Below, piece after piece: positions 23,208 through 29,693 of a stretch of 29,693 bases of DNA (position 1 is the stretch's first letter; every line of letters begins with the position of its first letter). Source of the stretch: Nitrosopumilaceae archaeon (GTDB taxonomy: Archaea; Thermoproteota; Nitrososphaeria; Nitrososphaerales; Nitrosopumilaceae); the NCBI GenBank assembly GCA_020027255.1, contig JAHRAP010000112.1:1-29693 (forward strand), read 5' to 3'. The notes below the pieces were generated by a model. That model saw only the letters and a list, made by a program, of their open reading frames with translations. It was not told the DNA's origin and did not search any database. The position numbers and the translations under genes are program-made.

Positions 23208-24049
23208 TAATTTTTTATATGTACTTTTCTCCAATTCACAAACAGTTTATTTTCTAAATGTAATTTTACTGCTTTGAGTAATATTTTTGATTCCAATTTT
23301 TGACCTTTCGTTTTAATGGTTATAAACGAATAGTGAGATCTTATTTTAAATGAATCTTGAATGATGATGGGTCCTTGATCTAAACTCTCTGTAACGTAAT
23401 GTGCTGTGACGCCTATGATCTTGGTACCTCGTTCATACGCTTGTGCATATGCATTAGCTCCTGGGAATGATGGTAGTAATGATGGATGTATATTGATTAT
23501 TCTATTTGGATATCTCCACACAAAATTAGGAGTCAATATGCGCATGTATCTAGCCAGAACAATTAAATCTATTTTGTATTTTTTACACAAATTTAATAGA
23601 TGAGCCTCCGCTTTTATTTGATCTTTCTCATCTATGACGAAAAAAGGAATGTTAGATATCTGAATTTTATTACGTATAGATCCATCTGTTCCTATCACCA
23701 GACAAACTTTGCCTTTTAGCACATTTCTGACATTTGTATCCAAAATAGCATTAATGCAATGAATTTCTTTAGTAACTAATATGGCAATATTTTTATGTTT
23801 GTTACTTTCATTGAACACATCTACTTCCATCTTGTAAATAGTCGCTAATTTTTTTAATTTCAGATTTAACATTCCGAATTTCATTTTATGATCGAATGAT
23901 GCAGAAATATACATTCCAAAAAAACCTTTTATTACATTTTGATTAATTTTTTCTATATTCCCATTATTTTTGAAGATACAATTGGTAAATGCAGCTACCA
24001 CCCCTTCTTTATCTTGTCCTACCACTGTCACACTTACAATTTTTTTCAT
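23207..24049 (-). CDS. purU: Formyltetrahydrofolate deformylase
   Basis: The 280-residue product has an N-terminal ACT domain (about 3-80; VTVVGQDKEGVVAAFTNCI) and a C-terminal formyltransferase-fold domain (about 88-280). Catalytic residues are Asn186 and His188 (INIHPSLLP) and Asp224 (LDQGPI). The stretch LIVLARYMRIL (162-172) lines the folate site. PurU splits 10-formyl-tetrahydrofolate into formate and tetrahydrofolate, balancing one-carbon pools or giving formate for purine synthesis. The ACT domain may sense glycine or methionine, as in bacteria. It is translationally coupled to the creatininase-family gene. A PurN-type transformylase is unlikely because of the ACT domain. Confidence 0.9.
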   Translation of the reverse strand: MKKIVSVTVVGQDKEGVVAAFTNCIFKNNGNIEKINQNVIKGFFGMYISASFDHKMKFGMLNLKLKKLATIYKMEVDVFNESNKHKNIAILVTKEIHCINAILDTNVRNVLKGKVCLVIGTDGSIRNKIQISNIPFFVIDEKDQIKAEAHLLNLCKKYKIDLIVLARYMRILTPNFVWRYPNRIINIHPSLLPSFPGANAYAQAYERGTKIIGVTAHYVTESLDQGPIIIQDSFKIRSHYSFITIKTKGQKLESKILLKAVKLHLENKLFVNWRKVHIKN

Positions 24050-24092
24050 TAATTACCTTTGGCAAATTACATATTATTAATACTTGTAGTCG

Positions 24093-24176
24093 TGCGGAAG
24101 ATGGGATTTGAACCCATGAACCACTTAGGACAAGGTCCTAAGCCTTGCGCCTTTGACCAATCTTGGCAACTCCCGC
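24093..24176 (-). tRNA. tRNA-Leu (anticodon TAG)
   Basis: On the minus strand the acceptor stem is GCGGGAG/CTTCCGC with discriminator A at 24093. The anticodon stem is CAAGG/CCTTG around CTTAGGA (anticodon TAG, Leu), followed by the long class II variable arm and the T stem ATGGG/CCCAT with loop TTCAAAT. The variable arm contains TCCTAAG, the exact complement of the anticodon loop, giving a perfect 8-base-pair inverted repeat (24124-24142). No intron. Confidence 0.96.
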
Positions 24177-24223
24177 ATTTTTCAACACATAAACACAAAT
24201 TTATCTATTATTGATATATTATA

Positions 24224-25579
24224 TTGACGAAAAGACTATTTGGCACAAATGGAATCAGAGGAATATTTGGTAAAGATCTCACATTGGATTTGATATGTAA
24301 CATGTCACTTGCAGTAGCAGCCTATTTCAATAAAGGCACAATATTGATTGGGTATGATTGCAGACATTCGAGTAAATTAATTTCAAAGATCATATACTCT
24401 GTATTGAATTATTGTAATTTGAATTGTAAACTGGCAGGTATGATTCCAACACCATGTTTACAATTGTCTGTAAAAAAGCTGAAATACGATGGTGGGATAA
24501 TGGTAACGGCATCTCATAACCCACCTGAATATAATGGATTTAAAGTCATATCTCATGACGGAATAGAAATTTCTGAAACGGATCAATCAGCTATCGAAAA
24601 CATTTATTTCAATCAGAAATTTGTATCTTCAAAAGATTTTGGGGTCACAGAAATAGAAAATAGATCAATTCAAACTTATGTAGACTCTATAAAATCAAAC
24701 ATAAATCTTAGTAGTATATTATTAAAAAAATTTACCGTAGTATTAGATCTCGGTAACGGTGTACAATCTCTCACCGCGCCAAAAATTTGTGATGCTTTGG
24801 GCTGTAGAGTTATCAAAATAAATGAAAATATAGACGGTTCATTTCCAGGCAGAGGCTCAGAACCAACTACTACTAATCTTAAACAATTGTCGTCAAAGGT
24901 GATTGAATATAAAGCTGATCTTGGAGTAGCTTTTGATGGTGATGGTGATCGAAGTATATTTTGTACTAATAAAGGAAAAATTATAAACGGAACTGAATCT
25001 GCACTATTATTAACTGATAGCATATTGCAAAAAAAACCAAATTCTATCATAATAACATGTTTAAATACTCCTTCCAATATAGATGAAATCGCATTTAAAA
25101 CAAAATCTAATGTGGTCAGAACCAAAGTGGGGAGTGTATCTGTTTCTCGAAAAATGCAATCTAAAAACGCGATAATTGGGTTCGAAGAAAATGGCGGATT
25201 CATGTTTGGACCGCATTTGGAAGTTCGTGACGGTGCTATGTCAATGGCATTGATGTTGGATGTATTAGCATCTTCTGACAAAACCTTATCTCAAATGATA
25301 TCAAGAATACCGCATCCGATCATTACAAAAACTAAAGTATATTGTCCAAATTATACTATTGGCCAAAAGGTGATTTCGGCACTTCATAATACGAACTATT
25401 ATTTTGATGATCAAGATGGGATAAAAATATTCTTAGATGCAAAAAATTGGATAATGGTAAGACTAAGTGGCACTGAACCATTATTACGAATTTACGCAGA
25501 AAGTGATAGCGCCAAGAAACTTGATGCAATGATCTCGGAATATGTAAATAAAATCAAATGTTACCGACAACATTTTTAA
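24224..25579 (+). CDS. glmM: Phosphoglucosamine/phosphomannomutase family protein
   Basis: The 451-residue product is an alpha-D-phosphohexomutase. The four domains can be followed: the phosphoserine loop with Ser97 (MVTASHNPP), the magnesium loop DGDGDR (238-243), the sugar-binding loop FEENGGFMF (320-328), and the C-terminal phosphate-binding loop RLSGTEPLLRIYAES. It interconverts hexose 6- and 1-phosphates for UDP-sugar and glycan synthesis. Members of this archaeal group act on glucosamine, mannose or glucose phosphates, and the sequence alone does not choose firmly between them. The start is TTG 24224, because it gives the standard RLFGTNGIRG N-terminus and no ATG is near. tRNA-Leu is divergent just upstream. 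Confidence 0.88.
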   Translation: MTKRLFGTNGIRGIFGKDLTLDLICNMSLAVAAYFNKGTILIGYDCRHSSKLISKIIYSVLNYCNLNCKLAGMIPTPCLQLSVKKLKYDGGIMVTASHNPPEYNGFKVISHDGIEISETDQSAIENIYFNQKFVSSKDFGVTEIENRSIQTYVDSIKSNINLSSILLKKFTVVLDLGNGVQSLTAPKICDALGCRVIKINENIDGSFPGRGSEPTTTNLKQLSSKVIEYKADLGVAFDGDGDRSIFCTNKGKIINGTESALLLTDSILQKKPNSIIITCLNTPSNIDEIAFKTKSNVVRTKVGSVSVSRKMQSKNAIIGFEENGGFMFGPHLEVRDGAMSMALMLDVLASSDKTLSQMISRIPHPIITKTKVYCPNYTIGQKVISALHNTNYYFDDQDGIKIFLDAKNWIMVRLSGTEPLLRIYAESDSAKKLDAMISEYVNKIKCYRQHF

Positions 25580-25622
25580 ACTAAAAACGAAAATATTACA
25601 CATGCAAACAAATGATCTAATT

Positions 25623-25629
25623 GGTGATC
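25623..25629 (+). promoter_or_regulatory. Strong Shine-Dalgarno site of eL7
   Basis: The bases ggtgatc, complementary to the 3' end of archaeal 16S rRNA, end three bases before ATG 25633. They show that ATG 25633, not the upstream TTG 25621, is the start. Such a clear site is rare in this window, where many genes look leaderless. Confidence 0.75.
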
Positions 25630-25632
25630 TGC

Positions 25633-26016
25633 ATGGCTAAAGCTTATTATGTAAAATTTGATGTTCCTCACGATCTAGTAGGGCCAATATATGAAGCTTT
25701 GAGAATAGCATTGCAAACTGGAAAAGTCAAAAAAGGGACTAATGAAACTACTAAAGCTATAGAACGTGGAGTGAGTAAATTAGTAATAATTGCTGAAGAT
25801 GTAGAACCTCCTGAGGTTGTAGCTCATATACCAATAATATGTGAAGAACAAAAAGCTGAATATGTATTCGTGCCTCATAAACATGAGCTGGGTAAATCAT
25901 TAGGCATGGATATTATAGCTTCTGCAGCAGCTATTTTAGATCCTGGTGATGCTAAACATATAGTGGAACAAGTAGTTGCTTCTATCTCTAAAATAAAAAA
26001 AGGAGATAGTGATTGA
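25633..26016 (+). CDS. rpl7ae: Ribosomal protein eL8/L7Ae
   Basis: The 127-residue product is archaeal L7Ae, a kink-turn RNA-binding protein. It serves in the large ribosomal subunit and in box C/D and H/ACA RNPs and RNase P. The RNA-contacting stretch [14 protein letters not shown] (about 34-47) and the [12 protein letters not shown] strand-loop (about 51-62) are diagnostic, and the later hydrophobic loop reads [10 protein letters not shown]. It leads the operon eL7-eS28-eL24-Ndk-aIF5B, an order well known in archaea. Its stop overlaps the eS28 start by four bases (TTGA). Confidence 0.96.
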   Translation: MAKAYYVKFDVPHDLVGPIYEALRIALQTGKVKKGTNETTKAIERGVSKLVIIAEDVEPPEVVAHIPIICEEQKAEYVFVPHKHELGKSLGMDIIASAAAILDPGDAKHIVEQVVASISKIKKGDSD

Positions 26017-26222
26017 GTGAAGAAATAAAACCTACTCCGGCGGAAGTTATACAAATAATAGGCCGAACCGGTCTCGCAGGCGAAGTCATACAAGTGAGAG
26101 TCAAATTGATATCTGGAAAAGATAAAGGAAGAATAATCACCAGAAATGTCAAAGGTTCAATTAGAATGTCAGACATACTAATGCTTCGAGAAACAGAACG
26201 AGAAGCTAAAAAAATTAAATAG
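26013..26222 (+). CDS. rps28e: Ribosomal protein eS28
   Basis: The 69-residue product has the eS28 body [20 protein letters not shown] and the conserved C-terminal [18 protein letters not shown]. It is a small OB-fold protein on the head of the 30S subunit near the mRNA exit. The start is TTG 26013, overlapping the L7Ae stop, with AGGAGAT upstream as a possible ribosome-binding site. Its translation is therefore coupled to L7Ae. Confidence 0.96.
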   Translation: MSEEIKPTPAEVIQIIGRTGLAGEVIQVRVKLISGKDKGRIITRNVKGSIRMSDILMLRETEREAKKIK

Positions 26223-26230
26223 TGATTAAC

Positions 26231-26422
26231 ATGTCTCAAATTTGTAAATTCTGTGGCAATGCTGTACTTTTAGGATCTGGAACGATATTTGCAAAAAACG
26301 ATGGCAGTGTTTTGTCATTTTGTTCTTCTAAATGTAAAAAAAATATGCTTGTATTGAAACGTGATCCTAGAAAACTAAAATGGACTGCTAAATATGTGAA
26401 AGGCGGTATTAAGGTAAGATAA
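26231..26422 (+). CDS. rpl24e: Ribosomal protein eL24
   Basis: The 63-residue product from ATG 26231 has a zinc site with Cys5 and Cys8 (CKFCG) and Cys31 and Cys35 (FCSSKCKK). It is followed by the RDPRKLKWTAKY stretch that is typical of eL24. The frame opens at GTG 26222, but the ATG gives the normal N-terminus (MSQICKFCG). It lies eight bases after eS28 and one base before ndk in the ribosomal operon. Confidence 0.95.
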   Translation: MSQICKFCGNAVLLGSGTIFAKNDGSVLSFCSSKCKKNMLVLKRDPRKLKWTAKYVKGGIKVR

Positions 26423-26423
26423 A

Positions 26424-26819
26424 TTGGAACAAACACTCTTCATCATTAAACCAGATGGCGTCAAGCGCCATCTTGTAGGAGAAATCATAAAACGATTTGA
26501 AAATAAAAATTTTAATTTCATTAAATTGAAAATGTTTGCTTTTGATAAAGACAACGCAACAAAATTTTATTATATTCATAAAGACAAGTCGTTTTTTCAT
26601 GAATTAATTTCATTTATAACATCTGGAGAAGTAGTCGCAGCAGTAATAGAAGGGAATAACGCAATTCAAGCTACTAGACTTATGGTCGGTTCTACGAACT
26701 ATGTTGAGGCTGAACCTGGCTCTATTAGAGGAGATTATGCATTGGGGTTGACTTCAAATATAATTCACGCATCTGACTCCAAGCAAAATTTTGAAATAGA
26801 ATCCAAAATAATATTTTAA
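26424..26819 (+). CDS. ndk: Nucleoside diphosphate kinase
   Basis: The 131-residue product transfers phosphate between nucleoside tri- and diphosphates. It has the N-terminal IIKPDGVKRHLVGEII, the PGSIRGDYAL nucleotide-binding loop and the catalytic histidine in NIIHASDS (phosphohistidine). The length is near the usual 135-150. The start is TTG 26424, one base after the eL24 stop; no ATG fits the conserved beginning. It is part of the eL7-eS28-eL24-Ndk-aIF5B operon. Confidence 0.96.
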   Translation: MEQTLFIIKPDGVKRHLVGEIIKRFENKNFNFIKLKMFAFDKDNATKFYYIHKDKSFFHELISFITSGEVVAAVIEGNNAIQATRLMVGSTNYVEAEPGSIRGDYALGLTSNIIHASDSKQNFEIESKIIF

Positions 26820-26828
26820 CTATTTAAA

Positions 26829-28613
26829 ATGAGACAGCCAATAGTAACTGTATTAGGTCATGTAGATTCTGGCAAAACGTCACTCTTGGATAATATACGA
26901 GGTACAAAAATCCAAAAACGAGAAGCTGGAGGAATCACTCAACATATTGGTGCTAGCTTTTTAGAGTATGACACAATCAAAAAAATTTGTGGCGAATTGT
27001 ATGTAAAATTAAATAAAAGTAACAAACATGATGACAAAAAATCTACAGGAATTCTATTAATAGATACTCCGGGCCATGAAGTATTCACTAACTTAAGAAC
27101 ACGTGGAGGTTCTGCTGCTGACATTGCAATTTTGGTTATAGACATTACTTGTGGCTTTCAACCTCAAACAATAGAAAGTTTAAAAATACTGGAAAATCGT
27201 AAAGTTCCATTTATAGTAGCTCTTAATAAAATAGATATGATAAAAGGGTGGCAAAAAACTGATAGCAAACTAGTTTTGCAAGTAATGAAACAACAAGATA
27301 AATATACCAAACAAGTCTTTGATGAGTATTTGTACAACGTAATTGGAAGTTTATCTAAATTTGGTTATAGATCTGAAATATTTTCACGTGTTCGAGATTT
27401 TAGTAAAGAAATATCTATAGTTCCTGTAAGTGCGATGTTGGGTATAGGTATATCAGAACTTATGATGGTGTTGATAGGCTTGACACAACAATATATGCAA
27501 AAAAAATTATCTGAACAAAACAAAGTTACGCGAGGCATTGTAATTGAAATAAAAAACGAAGAAGGGTTGGGTTCTACAGCTAATGTTGTTCTGATCGATG
27601 GTACAATGCACAAAACAGATTTTATAGTTGCCGCTAAACCAAATTCTGTTATAACTACAAAATTAAAGGCTATATTGCTGCCAAAACCATTGCATCAAAA
27701 ACATGATCCAAAAGATAAATTCATACATGTAAATCAAGTAAATGCAGCTGCAGGAATAAAAATAATATCTCAAGATCTCGATAATGTTTTACCAGGAAGC
27801 ACAATATATGCTACTAGAAACAAAACTGATTTGCATAATTTACAAAAATCATTAGAATCTGAATTGAATGCAGTTTTTATTAAAACTGACTCTATTGGAG
27901 TTATATTGAAATGTGATACAATAGGTTCGCTAGAAGTACTCACTGAAATGTTAAAGCGTGAAAATGTTCCAATATCATATGCAAACATTGGACATGTAAA
28001 TAGACGTGATGTTATAGAAGCAAAAACAATCAAAGAAAACAATCGGCACGTGGGTGTTATTTTATCATTCAACGTAAAAATTCTAGCAGATGCTAAAACT
28101 GAAGCTGATAACCATCATATTAGGATATTTAATAATAAAATCATCTATACATTAATTGATAACTACACAAAATGGGTTAGATCTGATATCTACAACGAAG
28201 AAGAATCAATATTTACAGAACTTACACCAATTTCTAAATTTACATTCATTGACGGTTGCGTATTTAGAAATAGCAACCCTGCGGTATTTGGTATTAGAAT
28301 AGATGTTGGAGTGTTAAAACAAAAAGTACCCGTCATGAATAAACGTGGTGTTAAAATTGGCGTCATTCATCAATTACAAAAAGACGGAAAAACTATAGAT
28401 TCTATTAAACAAGGACAAGAGGCAGCGTGCTCTATACACAACATAGTTGTAGGAAGACAAATTTTTGAAAATGATATTTTGTATACTTCACCTAGCTCGT
28501 ATGATGTAAAACAACTAAATAAATTCATACATAAATTAAGTGATGATGAAATACAAACTTTAAGTGAAATTATTGAAATAAAAAGAAAAAAAGATCCTGC
28601 ATATGGTTATTGA
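26829..28613 (+). CDS. infB: Translation initiation factor aIF5B (IF-2 family)
   Basis: The 594-residue GTPase promotes joining of ribosomal subunits and placing of initiator tRNA. G-domain motifs are G1 GHVDSGKT (10-17), G2 around ITQHIGAS (36-43), G3 DTPGHE (79-84) and G4 NKID (133-136). Beta-barrel domain II (about 230-340), the EF-like later domains and the C-terminal helical part follow to the end (IQTLSEIIEIKRKKDP). As in archaeal members, the long N-terminal extension of eukaryotic eIF5B is absent. No intein interrupts the G-domain motifs. It ends the ribosomal operon, nine bases after ndk. Confidence 0.96.
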   Translation: MRQPIVTVLGHVDSGKTSLLDNIRGTKIQKREAGGITQHIGASFLEYDTIKKICGELYVKLNKSNKHDDKKSTGILLIDTPGHEVFTNLRTRGGSAADIAILVIDITCGFQPQTIESLKILENRKVPFIVALNKIDMIKGWQKTDSKLVLQVMKQQDKYTKQVFDEYLYNVIGSLSKFGYRSEIFSRVRDFSKEISIVPVSAMLGIGISELMMVLIGLTQQYMQKKLSEQNKVTRGIVIEIKNEEGLGSTANVVLIDGTMHKTDFIVAAKPNSVITTKLKAILLPKPLHQKHDPKDKFIHVNQVNAAAGIKIISQDLDNVLPGSTIYATRNKTDLHNLQKSLESELNAVFIKTDSIGVILKCDTIGSLEVLTEMLKRENVPISYANIGHVNRRDVIEAKTIKENNRHVGVILSFNVKILADAKTEADNHHIRIFNNKIIYTLIDNYTKWVRSDIYNEEESIFTELTPISKFTFIDGCVFRNSNPAVFGIRIDVGVLKQKVPVMNKRGVKIGVIHQLQKDGKTIDSIKQGQEAACSIHNIVVGRQIFENDILYTSPSSYDVKQLNKFIHKLSDDEIQTLSEIIEIKRKKDPAYGY

Positions 28614-28670
28614 TACAAACTATTAAAATATATTTAATGAAACATTATACACGTCCAAATTATAACTAAT

Positions 28671-29096
28671 TTATATATCTAAAATAAATCTAATCTTAAT
28701 TTTTACATTATCGCCACCATTAATTTCCATTAAATGAAATGTTGGAGATTTAATTTCTAATTTGAAACAATGTTTTTGTATATCTAATTCATCGCCAAAA
28801 ATTATAGCATGTAATGTATATGTAGTTTTTTGTTATATTATTTTGATTGAAACTCTGTGAATAGCAAAACAATCTGTTATAGTTAATATGATTAATTCTT
28901 CCAACCAATTGTATAACAGTTCCTGTAAATCAATTCCGCCAACACATAAAGTTTTTTGGGTTTTGCTTTCTACTACATGCCTATTTAACATAGTTTCTAT
29001 TGTAGCATATGCAGATGTTATAAATGCCTGTTCTAATGTGAGTGCCATAACTTCAATAAATATATCTGTATTATGTTCTAGGTATTTGTATGACAA
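28671..29096 (-). pseudogene. Archease with in-frame TAA stop
   Basis: Archease activates the tRNA-splicing ligase RtcB. From ATG 29096 the frame gives 87 residues with the family start SYKYLEHNTDIFIE, Asp11 of the metal site, and the central LLYNWLEELI. It then meets TAA at 28833-28835. The same frame continues for 53 codons to TAA 28671 and encodes the missing C-terminal half (LHAIIFGDELDIQKH, IKSPTFHLMEI and the terminal RFILDI). Fused across the stop, the length is about 140, normal for the family, with no frameshift. The stop falls in the variable loop after a strand. Possible causes are a recent nonsense mutation, a sequence error or readthrough. The truncated product would lack the C-terminal Asp expected in the active site. 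It is divergent from hisS. Confidence 0.85.
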
Positions 29097-29176
29097 TTAT
29101 GGTTCTATTACTTTTAATTAATTATAATTAAATCTTTATCAAAGTCTAAATCAATTGCGTTGAAATTTTCAATGAT

Positions 29177-29693
29177 TTGAAGTTACCACGAGGAATGAAA
29201 GATTTTGACTTTGAAGATTATTCAAAAATTGAATATGTCAGACAAAAATTCATTGATACTTGCCATGTTTTTGGATTTAAACTAATGGAGCCGTCTCCAA
29301 TAGAATTTCTTTCTGTCTTGGAAATGAAAAGCGGGACATCGATCAAAAACGAAATATATTTTTTCAAAGATAAAAATGATCGAGAAATTGCATTGAGATT
29401 TGATTTTACCATGGGAATAACACGGCATATAACGTCAAACAAATCAGTACAGTTACCAGTTAAAACAGCAACTTTCGGAGGTGTGTGGAGATATGACGAG
29501 CCACAGAAGAATAGATATAGATTTTTTCATCAATGGAATATTGAATTATATAATACACAAAATACAGATCACGATCATGAAATCATAGAGTTTGTGAATA
29601 ATTTTTTTAAGAATCTTGGATTAAATAATGTAATAATACATATATCGCATAAAAAATTAGTTGAATCATATATAAATAAAATATTTAATTCTA
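29177..29693 (+). CDS. hisS: Histidyl-tRNA synthetase (3' end beyond window)
   Basis: The frame is open from TTG 29177 to the window end (172 complete codons). It begins LKLPRGMKDF, the standard HisRS N-terminus. Motif 2 of class II synthetases follows in FGGVWRYDEPQKNRYRFFHQWNIELY, about residues 99-124. The usual RPE-T region appears as ALRFDFTMGITRHI (about 75-88), as in archaeal-type enzymes. The TTG is chosen because it matches the family start; no ATG lies at that position and the next in-frame ATG (29195) would cut into the conserved LPRGM motif. It is divergent from archease, with 80 bases between the starts and an AT-rich promoter region around 29115-29145. Confidence 0.92.
   Translation, partial: MKLPRGMKDFDFEDYSKIEYVRQKFIDTCHVFGFKLMEPSPIEFLSVLEMKSGTSIKNEIYFFKDKNDREIALRFDFTMGITRHITSNKSVQLPVKTATFGGVWRYDEPQKNRYRFFHQWNIELYNTQNTDHDHEIIEFVNNFFKNLGLNNVIIHISHKKLVESYINKIFNS

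Noticed and set aside
24124..24142. Inverted repeat read as a transcription terminator
   Set aside because: It lies inside tRNA-Leu and involves the anticodon loop and variable arm; archaeal terminators are T tracts, not hairpins of this type.
24676..25281. 201-codon minus-strand frame opposite the phosphohexomutase gene
   Set aside because: The plus strand contains all mutase motifs at the same place; the antisense frame has none.
28833..28835. Pyrrolysine or selenocysteine recoding at the archease stop
   Set aside because: The stop is TAA, not TAG or TGA, so neither known recoding system applies.
1..29693. Mobile elements, CRISPR arrays, integrase or attachment sites at the five tRNA genes
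   Set aside because: I saw no transposase or integrase coding, no regularly spaced repeats and no duplicated tRNA 3' ends; the region reads as a stable core chromosome.

Overview
The window is about 29.7 kb of AT-rich archaeal DNA, almost certainly from an ammonia-oxidising Thaumarchaeon (Nitrososphaerota), most like the Nitrosopumilales. The case rests on several gene families found together: an ADP-forming acyl-CoA synthetase beside 4-hydroxybutyryl-CoA dehydratase (the thaumarchaeal 3-hydroxypropionate/4-hydroxybutyrate CO2-fixation cycle), an aa3-type oxidase island with a double-domain blue copper protein, an archaeal LSm-eL37 pair, an eL7-eS28-eL24-Ndk-aIF5B cluster, an archaeal signal peptidase, archease, and an F420-dependent NADP reductase. 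Many genes appear leaderless, with an AT-rich box about 25 bases before the start codon, and about ten genes begin with TTG. I saw no insertion sequence, CRISPR array, prophage or attachment site.

Layout. (1) 1-2.6 kb: the 3' end of an unknown multi-span membrane protein, two small membrane proteins, tRNA-Arg(TCG), an F420 reductase and a divergent histidine phosphatase. (2) 2.6-7.5 kb: respiratory island with subunit II split into an anchor and a CuA protein, subunit I, a membrane-anchored tandem cupredoxin and a half-size heme A synthase. A convergent secreted or anchored protein and an SRPBCC protein follow. (3) 7.5-12.4 kb: tRNA-Lys, a 48-residue cysteine-rich protein, IlvE, aspartokinase, tRNA-Val, and a one-base-overlapping radical SAM/CcdA-like pair. 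(4) 12.4-16.6 kb: an RNase HI-like protein, then the 4-hydroxybutyrate activation and dehydration enzymes. (5) 16.6-19.3 kb: signal peptidase I, thioredoxin and three zinc-ribbon proteins. (6) 19.3-24.2 kb: tRNA-Ala, a dihydropyrimidinase-like amidohydrolase, a minus-strand operon (LSm, eL37, a coiled-coil membrane protein, RpiA), a PurU/creatininase-family pair and tRNA-Leu. (7) 24.2-29.7 kb: a phosphohexomutase, the ribosomal protein/Ndk/aIF5B operon, an archease gene with an in-frame stop, and the 5' part of hisS.

The genes are mainly core metabolism and information processing. The oxidase island supplies terminal electron transfer: cupredoxin as probable electron donor, CuA subunit, heme-copper subunit, and heme A made by CtaA. 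The 4-hydroxybutyrate enzymes belong to carbon fixation. IlvE and aspartokinase serve amino-acid synthesis, RpiA serves pentoses, and PurU serves one-carbon metabolism. The most notable observations are the in-frame TAA in archease, a near-identical 99-base segment shared by the two cupredoxin domains (a sign of recent gene conversion), the split subunit II whose ATG is put out of frame by an A9 run, the cysteine-rich microprotein, and the group of zinc-ribbon proteins around a thioredoxin.
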